Source of the DNA: Cristatella mucedo
Taxonomy: Eukaryota; Bryozoa; Phylactolaemata; Cristatellidae
NCBI GenBank assembly: GCA_009760855.2
Contig: WPIO01000014.1
Location: 1,441,001 to 1,505,000 of the forward strand
Direction of reading: 5' to 3'
DNA: 64,000 bases
In this document: positions 44,589-56,071 of the stretch, piece by piece
Layout of the letters: every line of letters starts with the position of its first letter
Numbering within the stretch: the first letter of the stretch is position 1
Made by a program: the position numbers and the translations under genes
The notes under the pieces: model-generated
Databases searched by the model: none
What the model saw: the letters and a program-made list of their open reading frames with translations, nothing else
What the model was told of the DNA's origin: nothing

Positions 44589-44959
44589 GAGAGAGAGAGA
44601 GAGAGAGAGGTTCGCTCGCTGTCGATCGACCCGACTTGAGAAGCGAGCGACTGCAACGCAGCGCACGGAGGCATGCCGCTCTCTGGCTTGCATCCGCCTG
44701 TGCACCTGCGCACTCAGGAGGGGAAGCCTCTTCCTTAGCTGACCTCTAGTGAGACGTCTCAAAATTCACTTCTGGCTACGGTTTCTTGCAGAAGCTATCT
44801 CTCTTGCTCGCACTTAACTTGTGCTCGCACGCTGTATTCCAAATGCGGCGTTCACTCGAGGACGGTCTTGACTTTTGAAACTCTCCCCTCACAGCTTCGT
44901 GCCTAGGCAGTGAACGCTTGCGGATGGGATGAAACTCGGCGGCTCGGCTCTTCTGCCAT
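44205..44959. other. Spacer with CT/GA palindromic microsatellite
   Basis: If the exon at 44023 is real, this is its intron. No other content recognised apart from the microsatellite below. Confidence 0.35.
44561..44609. repeat. (TC)14(GA)10 inverted microsatellite
   Basis: TC repeats run straight into GA repeats at 44588/44589, giving self-complementary arms of about 20 bases. Confidence 0.97.
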
Positions 44960-45560
44960 GAACGCAGCGATTTCGTCAATACAGCACTTCACTCCAATCT
45001 GCACTGGCTACCCATCAAGCAGAGCGCCGACTTCAAATCCGGGTCGTTCACATTTTGGTCCCCTTGATACCTCGTCCCGGCTTGTCTTGCTGGGTTAGTT
45101 GCTACAGGCTCATTCTCTCGCCATCCGCTCCCGTGACTCCGGTCATTCAGCTCAGCCCCTTTCCAGCCTCAAAGACTTTAGAGACCGCGCCTCCATTTCC
45201 TTTGGATCAAAGGCTTGGAAATCGCCATTGAGCTGACAGCAAGACACTACCTAGCGATTAGCTGATCCAACCTCAGTCTCGTTTGCGTAGCGGCGGAAGA
45301 GCCTTAAATGTTATCACCGCCGCTTAAACAGTGGGCAATAAAGGGTCGTCCACTGCAGTACTCGAGCCCACGACCCTGGGTCGTGAAGAGCGAGCACCTT
45401 ACCGGGCTAAGATCTCGGGGCAACCCCTAATTTGACAACCTTTAGACAGAACCTAAAAATGGAACTACTCCTCATACCATTATTCAGGTCTGTGTGATTT
45501 TTCTTTCATGCGGTCATGCATTCAGAAAGTTGTGCTTTTTTTCACTGATCAGTTAGTATG
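44960..45560 (+). mobile_element. Diverged LINE-A copy split by SINE S1
   Basis: CACTTCACTCCAATCTGCAC then TGGCTACCCATCAAGCAG matches the HW-LPIKQ region. AGACTTTAGAGACCGCGCCT (DFRDRAS) and TTGGATCAAAGGCTTGG follow. After the SINE, CCCTAATTTGACAACCTTTA (PNLTTFRQNLK) continues the same ORF. Confidence 0.7.
45260..45418 (-). mobile_element. tRNA-derived SINE S1 inserted in LINE-A
   Basis: AGCTGATCCAACCTCAGTCT, GTGGGCAATAAAGGGTCGTC, CACTGCAGTACTCGAGCCCA and GAGCGAGCACCTTACC. Confidence 0.85.
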
Positions 45561-46412
45561 CTTCTTTTCCAGCCTCTGCCAATTGACCAGGTCTAGTTCT
45601 TTTAGAACCTATACAATTTACGAATTATCGTTATTATTAAAACGCGAGAGGTTTCGTTTGATGAATACATGCATGGTCATGCGTAAAGTGCGATCGGAGT
45701 ACAGTCTGAAAGATCGCATGCACCCTGCCCCAAAGGCGGCCAAATCAACCATTAACAAAAGTCGGGACACCGTTCCGAATGCCGTAGGTCTCTACCACTT
45801 ATTAGCGTTCAAATATATAGAAATACAATTATTTTTTTGTATTTTTGCACGATGGCCTACAGTTTCCTTTGCTATTTGGCATGGACATAGTGGAGATAGT
45901 AGAAGCAGATTGAAGCCAGTTGCACATGAGATTACGGTCACCCACTTGCAATGTTCTCTCTTCCGTATGATACTCATCTTCTCAAGAGAAATAGCTCTCA
46001 CTTGCTTCTTTTCTCCTCCAGCATGAGAGGTGCTAATTTTGCGTGTTAAGTCATCTCAAAATAAGCACAGTGTCTAATGAAGAAGTAAATAGTAGTAAAT
46101 AAAAAATAAAGCAGCAAACAATAAAATCACAAGACAAAACACGAGAACGCATGAGATCACTCTGAACACGTCTTACTTCTAGAAAGTCACGCTAGCAAGC
46201 GAGAGCCCTCAGACCCTTGAATGCATAGCTATCAGACATATTTTTCTCCGTTCTGCTTGTGGCATTGGCAAATCTATTATCCGCAAGTAGATTTTGAAAT
46301 GTTTCTTGGATACATTTTTATTTTAGATTTTTTGCGTTACCGTGACCGAGTTTGTATCTCCAAATTTTTGTAAATCAAACCGTCGTAAGTCTAGGTCTGA
46401 CTGCATATATTT
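45561..46412. other. Unassigned spacer with a possible DNA transposon end
   Basis: The 172-codon frame at 45508-46026 has no recognisable domain. 46330-46405 read in reverse (CAGTCAGACCTAGACTTACG then ACGGTTTGATTT) resembles a Tigger-type terminal repeat, but its partner was not found. Confidence 0.35.
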
Positions 46413-46578
46413 AAGCTGATTTAACAGCCCTAATTTGTATAGCGACAGGTTGAAGAAGAGCCTTAATGGCTATTACCGCCGTTTGAAGTTGGCAATAAAG
46501 GATCGCCAGTGCAGAATTCAAACCCATTACGTCTGTCGTGAAGAGCAAACACCTAACCTCCTGGACTATCACGGCCCA
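46413..46578 (-). mobile_element. tRNA-derived SINE, family S1
   Basis: AGCTGATTTAACAGCCCTAA, GGCAATAAAGGATCGCCAGT, AATTCAAACCC at the B-box position, and GGACTATCACGGCCC at the head. Confidence 0.85.
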
Positions 46579-46849
46579 ATTATGCCGGTGCTTGGAATGA
46601 GGCTCTTATGCGTGCAAAGATTAACAACAAGCGCCTGCTTAAATACCTACAACTAGATAAATATTACAATATGAAATTTAGGATTACAAAACAAAATTTA
46701 TTATCATCTTATCTTTTTTCAGCTCGTACAAAGTCCGTGCGGCTCGGTGGTGGCGCTGGTACTCTCCTTGGTAAGATTTCTTGGCTCTCAGCTCTCAGCC
46801 AACCGGTGCGCGTGTGTAAGGGGGCGGTGGCAATCCAGCCGCCAATTTA

Positions 46850-47400
46850 AATAATAATAGTAATAATAATACATTTGCAGAGCGCCCTAAAAGAACTTAA
46901 TTTCTTTCTAGGCACCTTAAAATTGCTGCAAAGGAAGCATGGGTGTATGCTTAGGAGTAATAGGCAGTGTGTCAACATGCATTATACGGTTAGGGGTAAC
47001 ATGCACAGTGTCAGCGCCTATAAGAACACTATAGACAAGTGAAAAAGACCCACAAAACGCTGTGAGAAACAGCCGCATTTTTAGCTTCTTGTTAAAAGTC
47101 CTCAAGTCAGGGGGTGTCGTGATGTCAGTTGGGAGTGAGTTTGAGGGTTTGGGAGCGTACGAACTAAAGGCACGGTCTCCAAAAGAGTTGAGGTTGGTTC
47201 GAGGCATAGTTACACATTTCCAGTCAGAGGAGCGGCTGTTGCTATGCCTAGCCTGGTTGGGGATTAGCTCTGAATAGGTAGCCTGGAGCCAGAGAATGAA
47301 GGAGTCTAAGAAAGTCGATACGCTGCTTGATAGGGAGCCAGTGCAGGTCGGCGAGAAGTGGTGTGGTGTGGCAAGAATATTTTTTGGACCTCGCAAAAAA
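46850..47400 (-). mobile_element. LINE-A 3' end and ORF2 C-terminus, minus strand
   Basis: (AAT)n, the tail complement and 3' UTR, then the minus frame 46917-47396 with HHFSPTCTGSLSSSVSTFLD-type remnants and NSFGDRAFSSYAPKPSNSLP. There are frame shifts. Confidence 0.85.
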
Positions 47401-48483
47401 ACGGAGTTTCTAATTTAGCAAGTGATTTCAATCTCAAAGTTCCCAATTAGTTTCAAGGTAGTAATATTGTATAACCTTTAACGGCGATTGCCGACATTGG
47501 ATTAGTTGTTCAGCCTCGACATGCTTGACGTGCGTTTTCAAATGCATAGAGAAATAATTGAAAAGGAGGTGGTTGGTAAACGGCTGAGAGAATTCTTCGA
47601 ACCATAACGCAAGCCGGGTTCACTGGTGCTAGCCCATTCCCGCCACGGTCCCCTACTATCTATGCTAGTTCTTGGCCGTTACTCGGGCACTCCGGCACCA
47701 GGGGTGCAAGGGTGATCAACCATGTACACAACACTTAATATAATACACACGCATGCGCTATACAAAGGGGGGAACTAGAAAAGTCTACAGGAAGGATCCT
47801 ACACAAAGTAAACTACAGGGGCTCGAGACGACGCCGCAAGCGCGAACAAACGCGTCAGCTGCTCAGTCGGCTTCCGAAGTCCCACAGCTGTACCGACTCC
47901 GCCCCAAAAGTACGAGCATACGCCGTCAAAGATCAGGATAGCTGAGTAACTGCTTGGATAGTCGGTCTTACCACAGTCGAAAGCTTCCGCCGAAAGACGC
48001 CAGTTTACGGGGGGGGGGGGGGCTACGAACACGCTACACGGGGAACGCGGAATATACAAGCTGCAACGACGAGCTTGCTGTGCTATCTGGCTCCGATCGG
48101 GCCCGGGTACTCGTCGCCTTGCGTGCATGGCCGCATCGCCGGAGCTCGCCTGCGCCCATCCAGCTGCATAACTCGGTGAGACCGGGAGCGTCCAACACCG
48201 AGACTTAGTCGGCCAACTTTCGTTACCCAAGAGCCGTTTCATCACCGCACATCCGGCCAAGACAACAGGTCAGACCTCTGTCCAGCCGGCGACCCGCCCC
48301 CTCCCGTCACACCAAAGCCATCCAGTCCCAGCCAACCGAACCTAGCCTGGGTACAGAGATGACCATCTTTCCAAGAGTTCGTCAAAAGCTGGCCGCCGCC
48401 GTGGCTGCATACTGCGTAGCCATACTGCCGTCTTGTTATCGCCTTCGTTACTCCTCCTCGTGCCACTCTTTTGATCGGTTTCT
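47401..48483. other. Unassigned spacer
   Basis: It includes a G12 run near 48011-48022. Short GC-rich frames only. Confidence 0.4.
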
Positions 48484-48808
48484 TGCATCATCCCCTGACC
48501 TGACCACATTTAAAAAGAACTTAAAAACACACTTATTTAGGACAGCATTTAGTGGGTCCCTGTGATTCGTCCTTGATGTGCTTATGCGTGCTGACACTGT
48601 GCATGCTGCCACTAACCACATTTGCATGCTGACCCTGTGCATGTCATTCCTAACCATGTTATTCATTTTGCTTGTTTATCAAGCATGATTTTACTCACCA
48701 TTAAATTGCATTTTCCTTTGCAGCAAATGTAAAGCGCCTAGAGATAGATTGAGTTCTCTGAGGGCGCTCTATCAAGTGCATTATTATTATTATTATTATT
48801 ATTATTAT
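48484..48808 (+). mobile_element. LINE-A last codons and full 3' end
   Basis: It starts in SSPDLTTFKKNLKTHLFRTA, has the intact TAFSGSL stop, a complete 3' UTR, the hairpin tail and about nine ATT units. Confidence 0.9.
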
Positions 48809-48904
48809 GATTTTTTTACACCTCCTTCAAAGTAAGTCGTCGCTTCTTTTTCCGCGTTCCGCTTTTCTTCCAGTCGTATACTCTCTGTCCTCCAATGGAC
48901 CTTT

Positions 48905-48908
<4 letters not shown>

Positions 48909-48939
<31 letters not shown>
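48909..48939. repeat. (CT)n microsatellite
   Basis: About 15 CT units. Confidence 0.95.
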
Positions 48940-48941
<2 letters not shown>

Positions 48942-49094
48942 GTTCCCTTTTCGTGGGTACGCGTTTTCTTTTATCTTTTATCGACCTTCCCTCTCCTTTT
49001 CTCTATCTGTATCTTTATGACTCTTTCTCTCTATAACTTTCTTAAGCTCAACTATAGCGTGATCATTCAAATAATTTTGGACGAACCTGATGTC

Positions 49095-49800
49095 ACCCGG
49101 AAGTAGGAAGACCTCACCTTTAAAGTTGGTTCCTCTTGTATCGCTGCCGCGACGTCTGCCCGTAATCTGGGCGCGCTTTTCCAAAACGGCTTGTGATTGG
49201 ACGAGCTAGCTGCTGCCTTTGCTATAAAATTGGCGTGCCTTTTGCTAAGGAATATCTTCAAAATCAGAACATGCTTAGATAAGAGTACAACAGCCACACT
49301 AGTTCATGTATTTGTGACATTGCGTCTAGATTACAGCAATTCACTTTATTTAGGACTCCCGGCATGTGCACTTAGTCTTAAATGCAAGCTGATTTAACAG
49401 CCTCGTTTGTATAGCGACAGAAGAGCCTTGACGGCTATCACCACCGCTTGCAGTGGCGATAAAGGATCGCCCATCGCAGGATTCGAGCCCACGACCTCGA
49501 TGCCTAGGTCGTGAAAAGCAACCGCCTTACCTAGTGAGCCATTGCGGCTCTGCAACTAGTGCAAAACTCAGAAGCTCTTCTGTTTTGTCATCAACCAACC
49601 GGGTCTTACTAACAAGTGGCTTGAATGTCTTCTTATATGATTTGGCATGCTGGCCTAAGCATAACGCTTGCTTCCTTTTGCACGATTGTCTACGCTTGTT
49701 ACGGTACATTTCATAAGCCCATGGTTATCGATAATCTTGCAACAGGTTTTTAAATGCCTGGGTAGAAAATTTAGTTCTCTGACAGTGCTACAAAAACTAC
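49095..49800 (+). mobile_element. Diverged LINE-A copy split by SINE S1
   Basis: Before the SINE: TSARNLGALFQNG, then NIFKIRTCLDKSTTATLVHV and LRLDYSNSLYLGLPACAL. After it: CTGCAACTAGTGCAAAACTC (LQLVQNS). The tail end near 49800 is an ATT-like run. Confidence 0.75.
49387..49549 (-). mobile_element. tRNA-derived SINE S1 inserted in LINE-A
   Basis: AGCTGATTTAACAGCCTCGT, GGCTATCACCACCGCTTGCA, GGATTCGAGCCC at the B-box position, and AGTGAGCCATTGCGGC at the head. This copy and those at 3692 and 63453 carry the second head type. Confidence 0.9.
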
Positions 49801-51359
49801 TTGTTATTATTTTTATTATTAGTATTATATCTCATCACTATTTCTCTCTTTTTTGTCCCCTACGCTGTCTTTCATTTCCTCTAGATTTAAAGCAACTAAA
49901 GCAGCGTTTCGGTCGTCGAGAAGCCGTCGGTCGTATCTAGCAGGTTCGTTTTAGTAGTGAAGGGTCGCTTCCAATGGCACTATCCTTGGGACTGAGGTAA
50001 CTAAGAGGGCGTGCATCGATCAAGCCAAGTCCTAGGGTTGCCTACGAGCTCTTCCCGACAAAGGGGTTATTAATCAGCATCCGAAACATTTTCGTTCGCA
50101 CAAATCTGCTTAGAGGAGAATCACGTATATTTATTCTCTCACAAGCGCAAAATATTTTTGAAGGGGATAAATTTAGCTTCAGCGTGTCGTGATTCAACCA
50201 AAATTGCAATTGATAAGAATTTCCACCCAGTAGGCAGCGCATATCAAAGCGTAGCCTTCTATCTTTCAGCGATCCTCAGCTGCCACGATACGTGTATTTC
50301 GTTGCAATTTCAGCTGATGGTATGCTGTACTCCAGGAAAGCTTCACAGGCCAGAAAATCCTATTTCTCAGGCGGAATACCTGTATTTCACCGTCTGCCTC
50401 TACACCGATGTCCTGGACATTCTTCTGGCTCCGCAATGGATACGCCAAGGATGGCACAGCGGTTGCTTCCGTCGGCGAGATAGTGAAGCTCAGTTCGCGA
50501 TCAAGCCACTTCTCACGGCGGCGCAGTCTAGAGATTTTTGAGGCTAATGTTCGGCTCAGTTATCGAATGGTGCTATCGAAAATGAGTGTAGCAACCGTTT
50601 GAAAAATTGCAGCGAACTCGACATTAAGGTGGTCCTATCTGCTTTGTTTAACTTGGACTAATTTTAGAAGTTATTCAGACCATTTCAGGCTGGATATTTC
50701 GCCAGACGTTTTACTGTTAACAACATGATTTCCGAAAGAATGAATCTTCGCTTTAATGTTATTTCGCGAACATCTTTTTTTGAGGCTGAACGACCGTACT
50801 TTAGAGCTGCTAGTTTTTTTTAGATAGATCTTGAGTAAGAGTCTGCTGAACTCGGAAACCCCCAAAAAACACCGCCATCTTGGAAAGTCTCTGGTAGCGG
50901 ACTCAGCTGCAAGCTTTGCTTATCATCAGCCCAGAGTCCACAATAACCTTGGCAGTAGCTAGCCCGAGTTTCTGAGTGGGAGGCTGCTAAAACTACATGA
51001 AAGTAACCAACGTATTTGTTTACCCTGTCACGGACTCTAAGGGGGAGAGGACCCATTGCCCTTTTTCAGCACTATCAGATCCTGTCAGGTCGGGCAGAGT
51101 AGGGCAACAAAAGAATGTCTCACTTTGTATATCGCAATGAGTGCAATACTTTACGTCTTCAGGGCGGCACATTGTGTGTGCATGCCTTAATAAAACTGGC
51201 TTGAAGACTGCATGTTGGCCGTCGTGCTAGAAATTTCTGGGCCTGTATATGCACATTGAGGAACGAAATATATCAGCAAAGAATGGTCACGAGGAGCTGC
51301 CAGTACATTTGTACAACTCACAGTCAAGAATCTTCTTTGGAATGAGCCAAGCCTTGGCC
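49801..51359. other. Unassigned spacer
   Basis: Short overlapping frames around 50158-50541 have no recognisable domain. No repeat family recognised. Confidence 0.4.
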
Positions 51360-51420
51360 GCATAATAATAATAATAATAATGACAATAAAAATGTGTATA
51401 GCCACCTAAGAGAGCTATCT
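51360..51420 (-). mobile_element. S2- or LINE-A-type tail remnant
   Basis: (ATA)n followed by GTATAGCCACCTAAGAGAGC, resembling a degraded hairpin tail on the minus strand. Confidence 0.45.
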
Positions 51421-51512
51421 CCTTTTGCAGCAAATGCAAAGCGCCTAGAAAGAGATTGAGTTCTCTGAGCGCGCTTTATCAAGTGCATTATTATTATAAT
51501 TATTATATATCT
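51421..51512 (+). mobile_element. LINE-A 3' tail fragment
   Basis: TTTTGCAGCAAATGCAAAGC, CTAGAAAGAGATTGAGTTCT, then ATTATTATAATTATTATAT. Confidence 0.85.
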
Positions 51513-51579
51513 TTCTAGGAATTTCACGCACGCTGTAAAGAAAGGAAAACGTCAATTGCTTAGTGATGATATGCACATC

Positions 51580-52490
51580 ATATCTATCACATGATATCAG
51601 CACACGTGAGCCCACAAAGGACCTTTCACATGGACCCAGCAAATGCTGTAAGGAGTGGGTAGTTTGTTTAGCTTCTTTTTTTTTTTTACAAGTGATTCAG
51701 TCAGGAGATGCCGCGAAGTCAGTCAGAAGTGAGTTCTAGGCTTTTGGAGGGTATGCATTCATGAGAAGGTCGTTATAAACCCTAATCAATGCTGACTCTT
51801 GAAGTGATTAGCACTAAACCCTGACTGAAACCTACTTGCTTGGTTTGAGGTCTCAACATAAAGAGTTCTGTTGGTCTACCACAGCTCGTGCCAGTGTCTT
51901 TGATAGGAAAAGTAGAAAGGAGACTGGACGAAAGTTGCTTAAGTTCTCTTGGTCTGGTGTTGCTTTCTCAATTAGTGGCCCAACGACAGCCTTTTGAAAC
52001 GTGCAGGGACATGACCTGAGGCTAAGATAGTATTTATTATGTTAGTTATACGTGACAGCAGCAGATCTAAGCATCGTAGAAGTAGGACAGTGGGGACTGG
52101 GTCTACAAGACGAGTAGTTTTTTTAAACTGGGAGATGAATTTAAGGATACTCGCGGCCTTCTTTATTGTAGACGTCGAGGTAGTACGATATAATCGACGG
52201 ACAGAAGTCTTGCGTTGATGTAATTGAGGGACAGGAGTTCAGAGGGAATTCTGCAACCTCGGGGATGAACTCACCAATCATGTCTGTCTTGTTGAAAAAG
52301 GAGCCGGAGAAGCGATGGCCTTGGTCACCAAATGCATGTCTAGGTAAGGAGCTAGCCCGGGAGCGGTTAAGGAAACGGTTGATGGTAGACATCAGCAGTT
52401 TTTGACGGCGCATCTGTGATTCAACTAGATTTTTGTAGAAGCATTTCATGAGCCGCAAGTAATATTTCGGCTTCAAAATCTGGCTGATCT
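51580..52490 (-). mobile_element. LINE-A EN-RT linker and early RT region, minus strand
   Basis: The minus frame 52141-52476 reads KCFYKNLVESQMRRQKLLMS then INRFLNRSRASSLPRHAFGD. The next minus-strand segment, toward lower coordinates, contains SGHVPARFKR-type and early-finger residues. The 3'-most part (51600-51780) jumps to the ORF2 end, so the copy is internally deleted. Confidence 0.7.
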
Positions 52491-52654
52491 AGCAGGCCGC
52501 GGCTTTAACAGGTTAAATAAAGTACATGCAAGCTACAAGTACTTCTTGCAGTAATAATGACAATGAATTTATATGGCACCCTAAGAAAACTGAATCGCCA
52601 TCTTTACATATTCTCATCTTTTAGTGCTGCAACTATCACAAATTCAAGCACGAA

Positions 52655-53247
52655 CTCTTCACAGTTGCCACATTACTCCACTTCTCGCCGACCTGCACTG
52701 GCTACCAGTCAAGCAACGGATTGACTTCAAGGTTTTGTCGCTCACTTTTAGGTCCCTACATTCTATAGCTCCAGCCTATCTCTCCGACATACTCCCCCAT
52801 CAGGCCAAGCATCGTACCACCCGCTTTTCGGAATCCAACAGTCTAGAAATACCTCGTACAAACCTTAAATTCTTTGGAGACCGTGCATTTAGTTCGTATG
52901 CTACCAAAGCTTGGAACTCTCTCCCGACCTGCGTCAGAACATCGCCTGACCTGACCACATTTAAAAGGAACTTAAAAACACACCTATTTAGGACAGCATT
53001 TAGCGGGTCCCTGTGATTTGTCCTTCACTTGCTTATGCGTGCTGACACTGTGCATGCTGCCACTAACCACATTTGCATGCTGACCCTGTGCATGTCACCC
53101 CTAACCATATTATTCATTTCGTTTGTTTTTTCAAGCATGATTTTACTTACCATTCAATTGCATTTCCCTTTGCAGCAAATGTAAAGCGCCTAGAAAGAGA
53201 TTAAGTTCTCTGAGGGCGCTTTATCAAGTGCATTATTATTATTATTC
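52655..53247 (+). mobile_element. LINE-A fragment with intact ORF2 C-terminus and full 3' end
   Basis: From SCHITPLLADLHWLPVKQRI to KTHLFRTAFSGSL and stop at 53016 without interruption, then 3' UTR, hairpin arms (AGCGCC 53185-53190 with GGCGCT 53215-53220; AGAGA 53196-53200 with TCTCT 53207-53211) and (ATT)n. It is among the best preserved 3' ends here. Confidence 0.95.
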
Positions 53248-53756
53248 TTCACTATCTCTTCATACGGATCGCTGCCTTGATTAGGCAAGAGATAACCTCT
53301 ACCTAACGTGGCAGCATGCATTTCGCGAGCATATGGTATCAGGATCCTTTCCCAGGCGGCAGCAAGCACCAGCGTTTTTGGGACCACACAGCTTCCGGAA
53401 AAACGACTCGTTCTCTTTTGGTTTCACGTTTCCCTGCTGTCGTCGGGATATAGAAACACACTTTCCTTGGAATACCATGAACAAACGGAGGCCGAAGATC
53501 GAAGCCTCCACTTAAATGCAATCTTTTATTTACGGGTGACCAGCTATATTACTCAAAGCGATTGCAAAAAATAATCGCTCACAATTGGATGAAAATTTTT
53601 TAGCGGAGCCAGCTCGCTGCTCCGGAGTATACTACTCCTTGTATGAATGCGAGCCCTAAACTTAATGGCTGGCAACGGCTGAGCCGAATGTGAACATTTG
53701 TCAATCTCTCCTCGTCATCTTCTCGATTCAGTGCTCGGCAGCGTGAGCTCTATCCA

Positions 53757-53828
<72 letters not shown>

Positions 53829-54084
53829 TATATCTACATATCTCTGTCTATAGCTGGCATAGCTGTGGACTCGGGCTCTTAGCGTCTTACTTGCTGGCAG
53901 TGACACACAAGCCAAGAATCGCTGTGCAGTGCTGCTAGCTATGGCGCCACTGTGAGCAACGAATCACCGGTATTTGTGAATACATCAACTGCCGAGCTTT
54001 TTGATTTGTTGTTCCGCGCAACTGAGAGTCAGACCGGAATCATGCAACTGTAACGTACCTCCCTATGTAACAACACAAAGCTAC
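53248..54084. other. Intergenic with compound microsatellite
   Basis: (CT)n at about 53759-53789 followed by (AT)n at about 53795-53832. No gene recognised. Confidence 0.5.
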
Positions 54085-54780
54085 ACTGACTAAGCGGGTG
54101 CTACGCTAGAGAGTTTTCTATAGCGCCCTCAAAGCCTAAGCGGCTTTCGATACGCATTCGGCAGCCTATAGACTTCATATCGTGCAACAAAGAGAAATTC
54201 AGAAAAGTCAGATGTGCAATTGAGGAAGTTAGCAGCATGGAAGTAGCAGCTCAGGACGGCTGGAAAGGATGTGCCACAGTCGGCAGCAAGAGAATAGATG
54301 TCGTTGGCGAAGAATTGTGGCCGCGAGCTCTACAGTCTAAGACCTGCAGAGCCAACGTTTCTGTAGCCAAAGATCTTTAAGCATCGGAATAGAACAGATA
54401 ATTTATTGCCCAAAGAGAAACACAGGGCGCGAGGAAGCTGAGACAGAAGTTCGGCTAGGTATGAAGGAACCAAACCATGGCAGGCCTTATCGCTTAGGGC
54501 AAGAATTTTGCACTTCATGTGTTGATCAACCGGAAGCTATCCCAGCTCCTTCAGCAAAGCAGATACATAGTGGAACATCTGGGATTCGTTCACCAGGTTT
54601 GCCGCCATATTCATCGTCAGCTGCAGAGGCTTAGTGGCTTTTTTCGGTAGCCCTTCCAAGACAGAGTTTCAATAGTCTACCCTAGACAGAACCAGGGAAC
54701 TTTTTAATTTCTAGCAAGCCACCACGGTAGACAGTCCCAAATCGCAGACAGGAATCGGACGTGATAGCAAACAAGTGAAG
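54085..54780 (-). mobile_element. LINE-B 3' end and ORF2 C-terminal fragment
   Basis: GAGAGTTTTCTATAGCGCCC, TAAGCGGCTTTCGATACGCA, CAGCTCAGGACGGCTGGAAA, then minus-frame remnants such as KACHGLVPSYLAELLSQ (54330-54518). Its terminus, read on the minus strand, also carries GAGGGCGCTAT. Confidence 0.75.
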
Positions 54781-55940
54781 ACAGTCAGACTGTCAAAATA
54801 AATTTAAGTAGTTACAAAAGAGAACACATAGATTCTGAGCACATGATGACGGTCACACAATAGCTTCACCAATTATGTGCTGCCGAATGGCACCGAACAG
54901 AGAAACTGTTGCCAAGTGCAACGACCCGGTCTTTGGATTACATCAATAAGTGATTCTAGGTGATCTTGGATTAAACGTCCTTAGCACTAATGTGTGCGTG
55001 AGCCGCGCCGGCTAACAAATTCTCCTTCAAGCTTGGGATGAGTTCAATAATGCCAAAATTTTGAAAACACTAGTCTGTCTAATGGTAGTCATTAGGAAAA
55101 AGCGAGCAGTTTCTCAGTAATCTGACGACAGTAGGTCCTGCCAAAGTCAATCATGAGCCTTCACTGACATAAAGAAAATTCCACGTCCAAGGATGGTTAG
55201 CAAAGCATCGAAAAAAGAGTTATCATGCCTGCGAAAAAGTGTATTCTAAAGTGACATTCCGTAATTTTATGACATTTAATGCGAGCTAAAAGCCCTCCTT
55301 CCTCTCACCGCATTTGCTTCATCCTTGCGAGTAATCGTTTGTTTGCACCTATATGCTGTATTTGTACATTTTATCCGTTTCTATGCGCTACCCTTCCAGC
55401 CAATGCGCCTCGCAAAAGATTTAGCTCTCTTACAGGGCTACCTAAATAGATTAATAATAATGGCACTATTATTCTTGTTACTATTAGCACAAGTGTTATT
55501 TGTCCAGTCCGTATTTTTCTAGGCGCAGCATTCACGTAGCATAGTTACATAGTGAGCATCGTAGATGGCATGCTTGCAGGTCGCCATCCCATCAAGAGTT
55601 CACCAATTCGCTTAGCAGGAGTCACAATTTTTCTTGGGATTTGCTCGGTTAAACTAGGATTAAATTAAATTAAATTAACTCGGATTAAACCGGTTTAATC
55701 CTGGACGGACGTCAAGACTCTCCCTCTGACCACCTATAACGTGACTATTTGTATTGCTTTACGGGATTATTGCTAATTCGAAGGCTGCGCAGCACATGCC
55801 GAAGCACAGGACGACTCTCCCTCACTCCTTCTTTCTACAGCTCTCGCTCTCTCAATGTTTCTGGCTCTGTTTCTATTCGTCTCTATCTTTCGCCAGCATT
55901 ACCGTGGACGAGCGATAATATGAAGTTCAAGGACGTTTAG
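54781..55940. other. Intergenic upstream of CDK7
   Basis: 55275-55465 resembles a very diverged LINE-A 3' end (CCTCTCACCGCATTTGC, CGCAAAAGATTTAGCTCTCT). The rest is unassigned. It contains the TAATCC palindrome at 55682-55701. Confidence 0.4.
55682..55701. repeat. 20-bp perfect palindrome with inverted TAATCC sites
   Basis: GGATTAAACC is followed directly by GGTTTAATCC. TAATCC is the core site of Otx/Bicoid-class (K50) homeodomains. It is about 320 bp upstream of the CDK7 start, and neighbouring GGATTAAATTAAATTAA is related sequence. Confidence 0.85.
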
Positions 55941-55950
55941 GGCGCGATTT

Positions 55951-55956
55951 CCGGAA
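55951..55956 (+). promoter_or_regulatory. ETS-type core site in the presumed CDK7 promoter
   Basis: CCGGAA (within TTTCCGGAAAC) lies 62 bases upstream of the CDK7 ATG, with no TATA box nearby. ETS sites are common in TATA-less housekeeping promoters. Function is inferred. Confidence 0.3.
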
Positions 55957-56017
55957 ACAGTTCTCTTTAGTGGCGGAGGAGCGCTACCCACGTTGCCGGC
56001 CTGCTGCGTTACCTACC

Positions 56018-56071
56018 ATGGCTGATAAATCGAAGTTTTACGAAAAAATTGAGTTCCTTGGAGAGGGACAG
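56018..56071 (+). CDS. CDK7: CDK7 (CDK-activating kinase), coding exon 1
   Basis: The ATG lies in a near-ideal context (ACCATGG). Eighteen codons, MADKSKFYEKIEFLGEGQ, end at CAG|GTTAGC (phase 0). Together with exons 2 and 3 this gives the first 96 residues of a kinase whose order of motifs matches CDK7: the Gly-rich loop GEGQFAMVY (residues 15-23), VAVKK with catalytic Lys38, the NRTALRE helix (53-59) in place of PSTAIRE, and FDFMDTDLE at the hinge (88-96). CDK7 with cyclin H and MAT1 activates cell-cycle CDKs and, within TFIIH, phosphorylates the RNA polymerase II C-terminal domain. The N-terminus is about three residues shorter than the human protein. Confidence 0.93.

Noticed and set aside
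45508-46026. 172-codon plus-strand frame with a good acceptor-like CTTCTTTTCCAG at about 45570
   Set aside because: No recognisable domain, no convincing donor, and its start lies in a diverged LINE-A copy.
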